Origin: Kibdelosporangium sp. MJ126-NF4 | GTDB taxonomy: Bacteria > Actinomycetota > Actinomycetes > Mycobacteriales > Pseudonocardiaceae | Assembly (NCBI RefSeq): GCF_000826545.1 | Contig: NZ_CDME01000014.1 | Location: 248,001-312,000 of the forward strand | Direction: 5' to 3' | Length of the DNA: 64,000 bases | Shown here: positions 25,101 through 32,885 of the stretch, in pieces | Layout of the letters: every line of letters starts with the position of its first letter | How positions within the stretch are numbered: position 1 is the stretch's first letter | Translations under genes and position numbers: made by a program | Notes under the pieces: generated by a model | Seen by the model: the letters and a program-made list of their open reading frames with translations, nothing else | Databases searched by the model: none | What the model was told of the DNA's origin: nothing

Positions 25101-25974
25101 TCGGGCCGTAGGTGTTCCACACTTCCCTGCCGTCGGCTGCGAGCCGTGTCACCAGCTCCGGCGGGCATGCCTCGCCGCCGAGAATCAGCAGCCGCACGCC
25201 GTCCAGCGCCGCACCAGGCCACAACGCGGCGAGCGTCGGCACCGTCGAGACAATGGTGACCTTGTGCTCGGCGAGCCAACCGCCGAAGTCCACGCCCGAC
25301 CGCACCTGGTCCCGTGGCGCCGCGACGAGGCACGCGCCGTGCCGCCAGGCCAGCCACATCTCCTCGCAGGAGGCGTCGAACGCGACCGACAACGCGGCCA
25401 GGACGCGGTCGCCGGGGCCGATGGGGTCGTCCTGGCAGAACAGCCGCGCCTCGGCGTCGACGAAGGCGGCGGCGGAGCGGTGGCTGACGGCGACGCCCTT
25501 GGGAGTGCCTGTCGACCCGGACGTGAAAATCACCCAGGCGTCGTCAGTGTGTTCCGGAACCGCGCGTTCAACACGTCCGGAATTGGACGACGTGATTTCG
25601 AGGCCCGCGCTGACAACGGCACACACCCCGGCCTGCGCCCAGACGACGTCCGCCCGGTCGGGTGGATCGTCGAAATCGACCGGAACATAGGCGGCACCAA
25701 CGGACAATACCGCCAGTATTCCGATGTAAAGGTCGGATGTGCCGGACGGAATGCGGATTCCGACCCGGTCACCGGCACCGACCCCGACCGCCGCCAACCG
25801 GTCGGACAGCGCGTCCACCTGCCAGGACAGCTCCCGGTAGGTCAGGCACACATCCTCGTCCGCCAGGGCGGGGGCATCAGGGAATGCCAGCGTCGTCGCG
25901 TCGAGAATGTCGACAAGTGTTCGTGGCGACGGACCCGATTCCGTCGAGAAAACAGCAACACCACACCCGCTCAT
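22132..25974 (-). CDS. Pls/PosA-type membrane non-ribosomal peptide synthetase
   Basis: 1280 residues. It has an adenylation domain (about 20-480) with IFTSGSTGTPKG, NTYGPTEA, YRTGDLVR and MKTSGKVDR; a carrier domain with phosphopantetheine Ser529 in DDFFGLGGGSL; then six transmembrane helices (near 589, 627, 822, 861, 1070, 1094) in three pairs separated by soluble domains with hexapeptide-like repeats. No thioesterase. This is the layout of Pls, which makes epsilon-poly-lysine, and PosA. Pocket residues read D200 A201 E204 S243 I264 G266 T288 V296 V297 K476, close to the lysine code DAESIGSVCK I recall for bacitracin synthetase, so a cationic homopolymer of lysine or a similar diamino acid is likely. 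ATG at 25974 behind GGGGAAG. Sits between uppS and recO. Confidence 0.93.
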   Translation of the reverse strand: MSGCGVAVFSTESGPSPRTLVDILDATTLAFPDAPALADEDVCLTYRELSWQVDALSDRLAAVGVGAGDRVGIRIPSGTSDLYIGILAVLSVGAAYVPVDFDDPPDRADVVWAQAGVCAVVSAGLEITSSNSGRVERAVPEHTDDAWVIFTSGSTGTPKGVAVSHRSAAAFVDAEARLFCQDDPIGPGDRVLAALSVAFDASCEEMWLAWRHGACLVAAPRDQVRSGVDFGGWLAEHKVTIVSTVPTLAALWPGAALDGVRLLILGGEACPPELVTRLAADGREVWNTYGPTEATVVACASRLYDNEAVRIGLPLDGWQLAVVDPAGNPVQYGEVGELVIGGVGLGHYLDPVRDAERYAALSALGWERAYRTGDLVRAEQAGLLFVGRVDDQVKISGRRVELGEIDAALSALPGVTAAACAVHRTPTGTPVLVGYLVPGETFDEVYAREILTGSLPAGLVPRLVELPVLPMKTSGKVDRAALPWPLVTTTADTEPFRTDTEEWLGGQWAEILGVQVGRGDDFFGLGGGSLAAARLVSLLRKRFPSISVPDVYQRPSLREQAGWLDTLHVDEPTERTVLPTPRRAGFVQAAVQFVLFTVTGAKWVLALVILNDLIDLVDPDPWAPQTSWWIVLGIWLALVSPVGRLGILLASARLLRRGITPGEHPRGGRVHLRLWTLERIAVTFGMSGFTGTHWAARYARVLGCTVGEDVILHSMPPVTGLAVFGDRCTVEPEVDLAGWWLDGDLLRVGTIHIGADTRVGTRSTVQPGARIGDGAEILPGSCVAATVPAGRRYAGTPLRDVGAAGEDWPPPHSTSRARGWNLVYTASLVGLAALPVLLSIPWMLLGYAFVRDDDTLSAALGHLLLVVPFATVGAVVMYAGAVVTLVRLAGLGIADGLHPARGRVAWCVWLTDRLMRSSRVNLFPLYASLATPTWLRALGARVGRNVEASTVVTLPRLTRVSDGSFLADDGLLAPFESHGGWLRLGHVRVGERAFLGNSGILGPGRSVPDRALIGVLSSAPAISEPGSSWLGRPAIELPRVAETVDATRTFEPPRRLVLARAAIEACRVVPIVLSALLGAMALAVLDEVVYDFGLAMALAISGVVLGLIGVLACALTTVSKWLLVGRFRPGQHPLWSSFVWRNELYDCFVELLAVPWFVRSSPGTPWLNTWLRSLGARIGRGVWIETHWLPESDLVRLDAGASVNRGVVLQTHLFHDRLMRLDRVRVEGGATLGPNSIALPGSTVGAATTVGPVSLVMRGEDLPGRSRWLGNPVRAWDQPN

Positions 25975-25986
25975 TACTTCCCCTTT

Positions 25987-26005
25987 AATAGTCCTCGAGA
26001 CTATT
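25987..26005. promoter_or_regulatory. 19-bp dyad AATAGTC-N5-GACTATT in the synthetase leader
   Basis: Perfect 7-bp arms around CTCGA lie 12 bp before the synthetase ATG, directly upstream of its ribosome site, in a stretch much richer in A/T than its surroundings. It could be an operator or an mRNA hairpin that controls ribosome access. Confidence 0.55.
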
Positions 26006-26086
26006 TTTCTACGCCCTGGTGTTAAGACGAGTGAGCGCGCGAAAAGTTGCCAGTGACGAGAACTACATCGGAATTCCTTCCGGAAG

Positions 26087-26824
26087 TCAGTATGCTTTGC
26101 GCTCCACCAGTGGCAGCGAACGCAGCTGCCGCTCCAGGTGCCACTGCAGGTGTGCGGCGACGAGACCGCTGACCTCACGGCGGATGCCGGGGGTGGAGAG
26201 GTCCGCCGTGTCCCACACGCCGTGCATGAGCGCGTCCATCAGCACGAAGGCGTCCTGTGCCGGGCTGGCCGAGCCGGGCGGACGGCACACCGAACACACC
26301 GCGCCGCCCGCGGGAACGCTGAAGGCCTGGTGCGGTCCGGGCGTGCCGCATTTGGCGCACTCGAACACCGCGGGAGCCCAGCCCGCGAACGCCATCGCCC
26401 GCATCAGGAAGGCGTCCAGCAGCAGCGACGGGTCACGTTCGCCCCCCGACAGGGCCCGCAGGCAGCCCGCCACCAGCATGTAGAGCCGCAGGACCGGCTC
26501 CCCTTCCTCGGCCGAGAGGCGCTCGGCTGTCTCCAGTACCGCGCAGGCGGCTGTGTAGCGCTGGTAGTCGTCGACGAGCCGGGACGCGAAGGCGTCGATC
26601 GTCTCGACCTGGGTGATCACGTCGAGCGTGCGGCCGGTGTAGCACTGCACGTCGACATGGCAGAACGGTTCGAGGCGCGCGCCGAAACGGGATGTCGTGC
26701 GCCGCACGCCCTTGGCGACCGCGCGCAGTTTGCCGTGCCGACGGGTGATCATGGTGATGATCCGGTCCGCCTCGCCGAGTTTCTGCACGCGCAGCACAAC
26801 GCCGGTGTCGCGGTACAGAGTCAC
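26087..26824 (-). CDS. recO: DNA repair protein RecO
   Basis: 245 residues. RecO loads RecA and anneals single strands in gap repair. The N-terminal OB domain TLYRDTGVVLRVQKLGEADR is followed by the helical domain and a four-Cys zinc site, CAKC and CSVC, near residues 155 and 180. GTG start at 26824. As in mycobacteria it is close to uppS, but here the large synthetase gene stands between them. Confidence 0.95.
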   Translation of the reverse strand: MTLYRDTGVVLRVQKLGEADRIITMITRRHGKLRAVAKGVRRTTSRFGARLEPFCHVDVQCYTGRTLDVITQVETIDAFASRLVDDYQRYTAACAVLETAERLSAEEGEPVLRLYMLVAGCLRALSGGERDPSLLLDAFLMRAMAFAGWAPAVFECAKCGTPGPHQAFSVPAGGAVCSVCRPPGSASPAQDAFVLMDALMHGVWDTADLSTPGIRREVSGLVAAHLQWHLERQLRSLPLVERKAY

Positions 26825-26857
26825 CCGGTCATTGTGTCATCTCAGACATGTGTCATC

Positions 26858-27325
26858 TCAGAGATACCGGAACGAGTTCAGCACGACGAAGAACATCACG
26901 AAGCCGAGGACGAACGTGAAGGCGCCGATCAGCGTGGCCACCAGGCACAGCGTCCTGGTGCTCTCCGAGGCCTGCCTGGCCAGTTCCGGCTGGCCCATCG
27001 CCCAGAACCGCTCGACCTGGCCCGACTTGATCAGGGCGGCGATCGCGACCGGCCAGAACAGGAAGATCGCCCCGATCGCCCAGCCGAGGTGGTTCGGCGG
27101 CGGGGGCTCCTGGGGCAGGTAGCCCGGGTAGCCGTAGCCGTACGGCGGCGGATACCCCGGATACGGCGAGTAGACCGGCTGCGGGTAGACCGGCGGTGGG
27201 TAGGCAGCCTGCGGATACACCGGGTACTGCTGGAAGCCCGGCTGCGCTGGACCTGGCTGACCTGGACCTGGCTGTCCGTACTCGGGCTGAGAACCAGGCG
27301 CCGGGTCCTGTGGCCGTTCGCTCAT
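26858..27325 (-). CDS. CD225/dispanin-type membrane protein with Pro/Tyr-rich N-terminus
   Basis: 155 residues from ATG 27325 (GGGGGAG six bases before). The first 75 residues are rich in Pro, Tyr and Gln (QPGPGQPGPAQPG, PYPGYPPPYGYG), a tail found on many actinobacterial membrane proteins. The rest, NHLGWAIGAIFLFWPVAIAA, then a charged loop ending in ARQASESTRT and a second helix, is the CD225/dispanin core. Likely cytoplasmic-tailed with two membrane segments. No function is known for bacterial members. It may be cotranscribed with RDD and era. Confidence 0.85.
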   Translation of the reverse strand: MSERPQDPAPGSQPEYGQPGPGQPGPAQPGFQQYPVYPQAAYPPPVYPQPVYSPYPGYPPPYGYGYPGYLPQEPPPPNHLGWAIGAIFLFWPVAIAALIKSGQVERFWAMGQPELARQASESTRTLCLVATLIGAFTFVLGFVMFFVVLNSFRYL

Positions 27326-27397
27326 CACTCACTCCCCCTGCCCAGTCACCGCAAGGATCGCAGAAAACGCCATGGCGTGTGCCGGGAAACCGGGATC

Positions 27398-27832
27398 TCA
27401 TCCGGCGATGACGACCGTCCCGGCCACTCGGTCGTGCCAGCCGCGGTGGGCGCGTTCGTCGAACAACGCTGTCACCGCGGACACCAGGTTCACGGGCACG
27501 CCGAGGACCGCGCGGATCGCGGCGTGGCCGATGCGGGGCGGGCCGCCGGTGTCCGCCCGGACGACCTTGATGCGCGCCAACCGCTTGCCCGGCGTGCTCC
27601 CGGTGTTCACGGTCAGCACGGTCTCGTAGAGCACCAGCCCGACCTGGGTGGCCACGAGCACGGTCAGGAAACTGTCCGGGACCACCACGCTCAGCACGAC
27701 GTACAACGGCAGGAACACGATGACGATGTCGGCCAGCTTGGCCACCAGCCGCCCACCGAGCGGGGCCAGGTGGACGTCGCCGAGTTCGCCGACCACCGCC
27801 GACCGCACGTCGGCCCGGTGCCGTCCGAGCAT
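27398..27832 (-). CDS. RDD-domain membrane protein
   Basis: 144 residues. LAPLGGRLVAKLADIVIVFL opens the domain with the R-x-x-A-x-x-x-D pattern; TGSTPGKRLARIKVV is the second conserved block and RGWHDRVAGTVVI the third. Three to four membrane helices. RDD proteins may act in ion exchange or stress, but this member is short and unassigned. ATG overlaps the era stop by one base (TGATG). Confidence 0.88.
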   Translation of the reverse strand: MLGRHRADVRSAVVGELGDVHLAPLGGRLVAKLADIVIVFLPLYVVLSVVVPDSFLTVLVATQVGLVLYETVLTVNTGSTPGKRLARIKVVRADTGGPPRIGHAAIRAVLGVPVNLVSAVTALFDERAHRGWHDRVAGTVVIAG

Positions 27833-28737
27833 CAGAAACCCAGCCGCCGCAGCTGTTTCGGGTCGCGCTGCCAGTCCTTGGCGATCTTCACGTGCAGGTC
27901 GAGGTAGACCTTCGCGCCCAGCAGCGCCTCGATCTGGGTCCGCGCTGCGCTGCCGACCCGCTTGAGCCGCTCGCCCTTGTGCCCCAGGATGATCCCCTTC
28001 TGGCTGGGGCGCTCCACGTACAGCTCGGCGTACACGTCGATCAGGTCGTCGCGGCCTTCCCGGAACGCCATCTCCTCGACCACGACCGCGATCGAGTGCG
28101 GCAGTTCGTCCCGCACGCCCTCCAGCGCGGCCTCCCGCACGAGTTCGGCGACCAGCGTCACCTCGGGCTCGTCGGTGAGCTCGCCCTCCGGGTACAACGG
28201 CGGCCCTTCCGGCAGCTGGGTGACCAGCAGGTCCGACAGCTGACCGACCTGGAAACCGTCCACCGCGGACACCGGGATGAGCTCGGCGAAGTCCATCAGG
28301 GACTGCGCGGCCACCAGTTGCTCGGCCACCTGAGCCGGGGTGACCAGGTCGGTCTTGGTGACCACCCCGATCACCGGCGTGCGCTGGGACACCTTGGCCA
28401 GCTGCTGCGCGATGAACCGGTCACCCGGCCCGATCTTCTGGTCGGCGGGAAGGCAGAAGCCGATCGCGTCCACTTCGGACCACGTCGACATGACGATGTC
28501 GTTGAGCCGCTGGCCGAGCAGGGTGCGCGGCCGGTGCAGGCCGGGGGTGTCCACAATGACCAGCTGGGCGTCCGGCCGGTGCACGATGCCGCGGATGGCG
28601 TGTCTGGTGGTCTGCGGCTTGCTGGAGGTGATCGCGACCTTGGTGCCGACCAGCGCGTTGGTCAGGGTGGACTTGCCCGCGTTCGGGCGACCCACGAAAC
28701 AAGCGAAACCTGACCTGTGGCCGTCGGGAATGTTCAC
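27832..28737 (-). CDS. era: GTPase Era
   Basis: 301 residues. Era binds the 3' end of 16S rRNA and helps 30S assembly. G1 GRPNAGKSTLTNAL, switch G2 TTRHAIRG, G3 DTPGL, G4 TKTD, G5 SAVDG; the KH domain ends with QKGIILGHKGERLKRVGSAA. GTG at 28737. Followed by the RDD gene and preceded by a deaminase-like gene and the CorC-type gene, the standard order. Confidence 0.97.
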   Translation of the reverse strand: MNIPDGHRSGFACFVGRPNAGKSTLTNALVGTKVAITSSKPQTTRHAIRGIVHRPDAQLVIVDTPGLHRPRTLLGQRLNDIVMSTWSEVDAIGFCLPADQKIGPGDRFIAQQLAKVSQRTPVIGVVTKTDLVTPAQVAEQLVAAQSLMDFAELIPVSAVDGFQVGQLSDLLVTQLPEGPPLYPEGELTDEPEVTLVAELVREAALEGVRDELPHSIAVVVEEMAFREGRDDLIDVYAELYVERPSQKGIILGHKGERLKRVGSAARTQIEALLGAKVYLDLHVKIAKDWQRDPKQLRRLGF

Positions 28738-28751
28738 GAGCCCATTGTCGC

Positions 28752-29075
28752 CTACGCCAGCTCACCCTTGGCATTGGCACGCAGCACAGGCGCGGCAGGG
28801 GCCAGATCGCGCACGGCGGCGAGCGATTCGGCGTCCACCGAGTCAGCGTCGGTGACCACGGCCGCGGCTTCGAGCCCGTCGGCGCCGCTGGCCACGGCCG
28901 CGGCGACAGCGGCCTGCAGCGCGGTCAGCCGCAACGACGGCAACGCGACGGTGCAGGCGGAGTACGTCCGGCCCATCGTGTCGCGCACCGCCGCGCCCTC
29001 GGCTGCGCCGGTCCGGGCCCGCGCCGCGCGCGCCAGCGTGATGATCTTGCTGTCCTCCGGGTCGAGCTCAGCCAC
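28752..29075 (-). CDS. Cytidine deaminase-like small protein
   Basis: 107 residues, GTG start overlapping the CorC-type stop by eight bases. The scaffold of a short CDA fold is recognisable: [57 protein letters not shown]. The canonical HAE and PCxxC zinc motifs are absent (TALQAA instead of HAE), so it has no catalytic zinc site and is probably a non-catalytic relative. Position next to era fits the mycobacterial order. Confidence 0.85.
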   Translation of the reverse strand: MAELDPEDSKIITLARAARARTGAAEGAAVRDTMGRTYSACTVALPSLRLTALQAAVAAAVASGADGLEAAAVVTDADSVDAESLAAVRDLAPAAPVLRANAKGELA

Positions 29076-30384
29076 GCTCGCCGCTCCTTTCCTGCACCGG
29101 TACGTCGTCAAGCGACTTGGCCGCACGGCAGACCACGACCGTGGTGATCCGCATCCGGCCGCGGTTGTCCTTGCCGCCCTCCGCCCGCATCCGCAGCCCG
29201 GCGATCTCGGCCTCCGCGCCGGGCAGCGGTACCCGGCCGAGGCTCTGGGCCAGCAGGCCGCCGACGGTTTCCACGTCGAGGTCGTCGAACTCGGCACCGA
29301 ACAGCTCGCCGAGGTCCTCGACCGGCAGCCGCGAGCTGACGCGGACCGCGCCGTCCTCGAGGTGCTCGATCGGCGGGCGGTCGTCGGTGTCGGACTCGTC
29401 GGTGATCTCGCCGACGATCTCCTCGATGATGTCCTCGATGGTCAGCAGGCCCGCCGTGCCGCCGTACTCGTCGACCGCGATCGCCATGTGGTTGCGCGAC
29501 AGCTGCATCTCCTTGAGCAGGTCGTCCAGGCGTTTGATGTCCGGGACGAACTCGGCCTGGCGCATCACCTCGTGCACCTGCCGTGCCGTGTCACCGCTGT
29601 CGACGACCTGTTTGACCAGGTCCTTGAGGTTCACCACGCCGACGATGTCGTCGACGCTCTCGCCGATCACCGGCAGCCGGGTGAACCCGGTGCGCAGGGA
29701 CAGCGCAAGCGCTTGCCTGACGGATTTCGCCTGTTCGATCCAGATGATCTCGGTGCGCGGCACCATCACCTCGCGCGCGACGGTCGCGCGCAGCTCGAAG
29801 ACCGAGTGGATCATCTCCCGCTCGTCCTCGTCCACCACGCCGCGTTCCTGCGCGAGGTCGACCAGTTCGCGCAGTTCCACCTCGGAGGAGAACGGGCCTT
29901 CCCGGAAGCCCCGGCCCGGTGTGATCGCGTTACCGATCACGATGAGCAGGCGGCTCAACGGCCCGAGCACCAGCCCGAGCGCGCGCACCGGCGCGGCGGC
30001 GACCAGGCCGACCGCGTACGGGTGCTGGCGGCCGAGCGTCCTGGGACCGACTCCGACCAGCACGTACGACACGACGACCATGCCGAGGCCCGCGACCAGC
30101 ACCGCGAGGCCGTCCGGCTGGATCAGGTTGAGGCAGGCGACGGTGAGCAGGACCGTGGCCACGAGCTCACAGGCCAGCCGCAGCAGCAACAGGAGGTTCA
30201 CGTGCCGCGGCCGGTCCCCGACCACGTACAGCAGCTGACGGGCCCCTGCCCGGCCTGCCCTGACCAGTCCTTCGACGCGGGCCCGGGAGACCGCGCTGAG
30301 GGCCGCGTCAGCCGCCGCGAACAGTCCCGCGAACAGCACCAGCACCACCGCGACCACGAACAGCGTGGCGGAGTTCGACGTCAC
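29068..30384 (-). CDS. CorC/TlyC-type CBS-domain membrane protein
   Basis: 438 residues. An N-terminal CNNM/DUF21 membrane domain with about four helices is followed by a CBS pair ([32 protein letters not shown] and [20 protein letters not shown]) and a C-terminal CorC_HlyC domain. Members move or sense Mg or Co ions, though many were named hemolysins. GTG start at 30384. Stop overlaps the deaminase-like gene. Confidence 0.93.
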   Translation of the reverse strand: MTSNSATLFVVAVVLVLFAGLFAAADAALSAVSRARVEGLVRAGRAGARQLLYVVGDRPRHVNLLLLLRLACELVATVLLTVACLNLIQPDGLAVLVAGLGMVVVSYVLVGVGPRTLGRQHPYAVGLVAAAPVRALGLVLGPLSRLLIVIGNAITPGRGFREGPFSSEVELRELVDLAQERGVVDEDEREMIHSVFELRATVAREVMVPRTEIIWIEQAKSVRQALALSLRTGFTRLPVIGESVDDIVGVVNLKDLVKQVVDSGDTARQVHEVMRQAEFVPDIKRLDDLLKEMQLSRNHMAIAVDEYGGTAGLLTIEDIIEEIVGEITDESDTDDRPPIEHLEDGAVRVSSRLPVEDLGELFGAEFDDLDVETVGGLLAQSLGRVPLPGAEAEIAGLRMRAEGGKDNRGRMRITTVVVCRAAKSLDDVPVQERSGERG

Positions 30385-30398
30385 CGCGGGGCCTCGCT

Positions 30399-30947
30399 TC
30401 AGTTATGGGGGCGCTTCGGGTCGTCCAGCCCGACCGCGCCGAGCACCTTGTCGTCGGCGGTGCGCTGGACGGCCAGCCGTCTGGCCTCCGACCTGGCGAC
30501 GCGGAAGTCGGCCAGGATCCGGTTCTGCAGTGAGAACATCTCACGTTCCTCGGCCGGTTCGGCGTGGTCGTAGCCGAGCAGGTGCAGGCAGCCGTGCACG
30601 GTCAGCAGGTGCAGCTCGTCCAGCAGGCTGTGGCCCGCTTTGCGTGCCTGGTCCTTGGCGAACGCCGGGCACAGCACGATGTCGCCGAGCAGCGCCGGGC
30701 CCGCCTCCGAGGCGTCCGGGCGGCGCACGGAGTCCAGCTCGTCCTGCGGGAACGCCATCACGTCGGTCGGCCCTGGCAGGTCCATCCAGCGCTCGTGCAG
30801 GTCCGCCATGACGTCGAGGTCGACGAGCATGACCGACAGTTCGGCGAGCCTGCTCACGCCCATCCGGTCGAGGGCGAACCGGGCGGCGGCGACGATCGAC
30901 GCGTCGTCGACCGCCACGCCGGATTCGTTGGCTATCTCGATACTCAC
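30399..30947 (-). CDS. ybeY: Endoribonuclease YbeY
   Basis: 182 residues. The zinc motif [11 protein letters not shown] (H-x3-H-x5-H) lies near residue 125 and is intact, with the upstream [10 protein letters not shown] block. YbeY matures 16S rRNA 3' ends. C-terminal tail of about 35 residues with HN end is longer than usual. 12 bp from the phoH stop, same direction. Confidence 0.96.
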   Translation of the reverse strand: MSIEIANESGVAVDDASIVAAARFALDRMGVSRLAELSVMLVDLDVMADLHERWMDLPGPTDVMAFPQDELDSVRRPDASEAGPALLGDIVLCPAFAKDQARKAGHSLLDELHLLTVHGCLHLLGYDHAEPAEEREMFSLQNRILADFRVARSEARRLAVQRTADDKVLGAVGLDDPKRPHN

Positions 30948-30959
30948 TGACTCAAAACC

Positions 30960-32084
30960 TCATCGGCCACGGCGGTGGTCGCTCCCGGTGCGCGGCTTGC
31001 GGATCTCTGCCTGGTCCTCGTCCACCTGCCAGCGGTCGTACGCGTCCACGATGTCCGCGACGAGCTTGTGGCGAACCACGTCCGCGCTGGTCAGCGTGGA
31101 GAAGTGGATGTCGTCGACGCCGTCGAGGATCTCCCTGACGACCTTCAGGCCGCTGCGCTGCCCGCCGGGCAGGTCGACCTGGGTGACGTCACCGGTGACC
31201 ACGATCTTGGACGAGAACCCGAGCCTGGTCAGGAACATCTTCATCTGTTCCGGCGTGGTGTTCTGCGCCTCGTCCAGGATGATGAAGGCGTCGTTCAACG
31301 ACCGGCCACGCATGTAGGCCAGCGGCGCGACCTCGATCGTGCCCGCCTGCGTGAGCCGCGGGATGGACTCGGGGTCGACCATGTCGTGCAGCGCGTCGTA
31401 CAACGGCCGCAGATACGGGTCGATCTTCTCGTAGAGCGTTCCGGGCAGGTACCCCAGCCGCTCTCCCGCCTCGACCGCCGGACGCGTCAGGATGATCCGG
31501 TTGACCTGCTTGGCCTGCAGCGCCTGCACGGCCTTCGCCATCGCCAGGTACGTCTTGCCGGTACCGGCCGGGCCGATGCCGAACACGACGGTGTGCTTGT
31601 CGATCGCGTCGACATAGTGCTTCTGGTTGAGCGTCTTCGGCCGGATCGTGCGGCCGCGCCGGGACAGGATGTCCAGGCTGAGCACCTCGGCCGGGGACTC
31701 GGCGGTGCCCGCGGAGAGCATGCCGATCGAGCGCCGGACGGCGTCGGCGGTCAGCGGCTGGCCGCTGCCCGCGAGCGTGGACAGCTCGGCGAAGACCCGC
31801 TCACCGAACGCGACGTCGGCCGGTGTCCCCGACAGCGTGACCTCGTTGCCCCGGACGTGCACGTCCGCGTCGAGGAGCTCCTCGACGATGCGGAGGTTCT
31901 CGTCGCGTGAGCCGAGCAGCGACAGCAACGCCGCGTCGGGCACGGAGAACCTGGACTGCGCCGGGTGACCGGGCTGGTCTGACTTGGCGGTGGACCCGTT
32001 CGGGTCCACCTGAGATGAGCCGTTCTTCCCGTTGAGGGGAGTCTCGGATGATCGGGCGGCTCCACCCGGTGCGCTACCGGCCAC
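30960..32084 (-). CDS. phoH: PhoH-family ATPase
   Basis: 374 residues. Walker A FGIGPAGTGKTYLAM, Walker B DAFIILDEAQNTTPEQMK, and RLGYLPGTLYEKI. An N-terminal 100-residue segment with a KH-like VHVRGNEVTLSGTP precedes it. PhoH proteins bind RNA and, with YbeY as neighbour, are linked to RNA turnover. Start GTG 32084 gives a low-complexity Ser/Pro-rich N-terminus; a later start may be used. C-terminus PRTGSDHRRGR. Confidence 0.94.
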   Translation of the reverse strand: MAGSAPGGAARSSETPLNGKNGSSQVDPNGSTAKSDQPGHPAQSRFSVPDAALLSLLGSRDENLRIVEELLDADVHVRGNEVTLSGTPADVAFGERVFAELSTLAGSGQPLTADAVRRSIGMLSAGTAESPAEVLSLDILSRRGRTIRPKTLNQKHYVDAIDKHTVVFGIGPAGTGKTYLAMAKAVQALQAKQVNRIILTRPAVEAGERLGYLPGTLYEKIDPYLRPLYDALHDMVDPESIPRLTQAGTIEVAPLAYMRGRSLNDAFIILDEAQNTTPEQMKMFLTRLGFSSKIVVTGDVTQVDLPGGQRSGLKVVREILDGVDDIHFSTLTSADVVRHKLVADIVDAYDRWQVDEDQAEIRKPRTGSDHRRGR

Positions 32085-32189
32085 GAGGCCTCTGGCCTGC
32101 TTTCTGCGCTGACGCGCCCTGCTAGTGGTTCAGTGCTGACAAGAGACGATGCTAGCCGGACGGACCGACAAGGCGCAGCGAATACCTGC

Positions 32190-32540
32190 TCACGGGGCCC
32201 CGAAGTGACCCAACTGTTCACCGCCGAGCAGGTGCAGGTGCACATGGAAAACGGTCTGGCCCCCATCGGCACCGGTGTTGAACACCAGCCGGTACCCGGA
32301 TTCGGCCAACCCTTCCTGCTCGGCAACGGCCCCACCGGCAAGCACGAGCTCACCGAGCAGCCCCGGCTCGTTCTTGGCAAGATCGACGGCATCGGTGTAA
32401 TGAACCCGAGGAACGATCAGGATGTGAGTGCGCGACTGAGGATGCAGATCCCGGAACGCGAACGTGTGATCACTCTGGTGAACGACGGTCGACGGCAATT
32501 CCCCGGCAACGATCCGGCAGAACAAGCACTCGAAGCTCAT
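32190..32540 (-). CDS. HIT-family nucleotide-binding protein
   Basis: 116 residues from ATG 32540. CLFCRIVAGELPS at the start with a Cys pair, THILIVPRVHYTDA, and the histidine triad HVHLHLL near residue 99. Such hydrolases cleave AMP-linked phosphoramidates or bis-nucleosides. Alone after phoH, separated by 105 bp. Confidence 0.94.
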   Translation of the reverse strand: MSFECLFCRIVAGELPSTVVHQSDHTFAFRDLHPQSRTHILIVPRVHYTDAVDLAKNEPGLLGELVLAGGAVAEQEGLAESGYRLVFNTGADGGQTVFHVHLHLLGGEQLGHFGAP

Positions 32541-32670
32541 GCACGAAGACTAATGCCCCCCGAACCCCGCATTTACGTCCACTCCACTGGACACACACCA
32601 ACCACAACCACCAACCAAAGACACAACATGCGCCAGGGCCGCAGGCCGCGTGCAGCGGCCCGCGAGTTGC

Positions 32671-32779
32671 GAGTTGCTGGTCAAAGCGAGTTGCTGGTCC
32701 AAGCGAAAAGCAACCAGCGCTGGGTGGTGAGGAGCTCGCACCGTGGGGGGTTTGGGGGGCTCGGCCCCCCAAAATAATG
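32671..32779. repeat. Dispersed GC-rich repeat, copy 2
   Basis: Same order of elements as 1115-1200: GCTGGTCCAAGCGAAAAG, CCAGCGCTGGGT, GAGCTCGCACCGTGGGGGG, then GGGGGGCTCGGCCCCCC and AAAATAATG. About 85 percent identical by eye. Its left end is duplicated: the 17-mer GAGTTGCTGGTCAAAGC at 32671 is repeated with one change at 32688. The extra copy suggests slippage or a complex insertion. Confidence 0.7.
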
Positions 32780-32846
32780 TGCGAAGCTGAGCGGCCCAGC
32801 CGCAAGGACGAACAAACCGCGAACGCGAAGCGTGAGAGGTTTGGAC

Positions 32847-32885
32847 GCTCCGCTGCGGCTGGGCATACGCCCGCCGCAGCGGAGC
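32847..32885. repeat. Perfect 13-bp inverted repeat with 13-base loop
   Basis: GCTCCGCTGCGGC (32847-32859) and GCCGCAGCGGAGC (32873-32885) are exact reverse complements. Stable hairpin in a gene-free area; terminator, small RNA stem or inverted terminal repeat are all possible. No T tail follows. Confidence 0.6.

Noticed and set aside
23017..26025. Very long plus-strand frame of about 1000 codons opposite the synthetase gene
   Set aside because: It has no domain similarity and its composition (Gln/Arg/His/Asp-rich) is that of an antisense shadow of GC-rich coding sequence.
28752..29075. Active cytidine deaminase
   Set aside because: The HAE and PCxxC zinc motifs are missing, so only the fold relation is kept.
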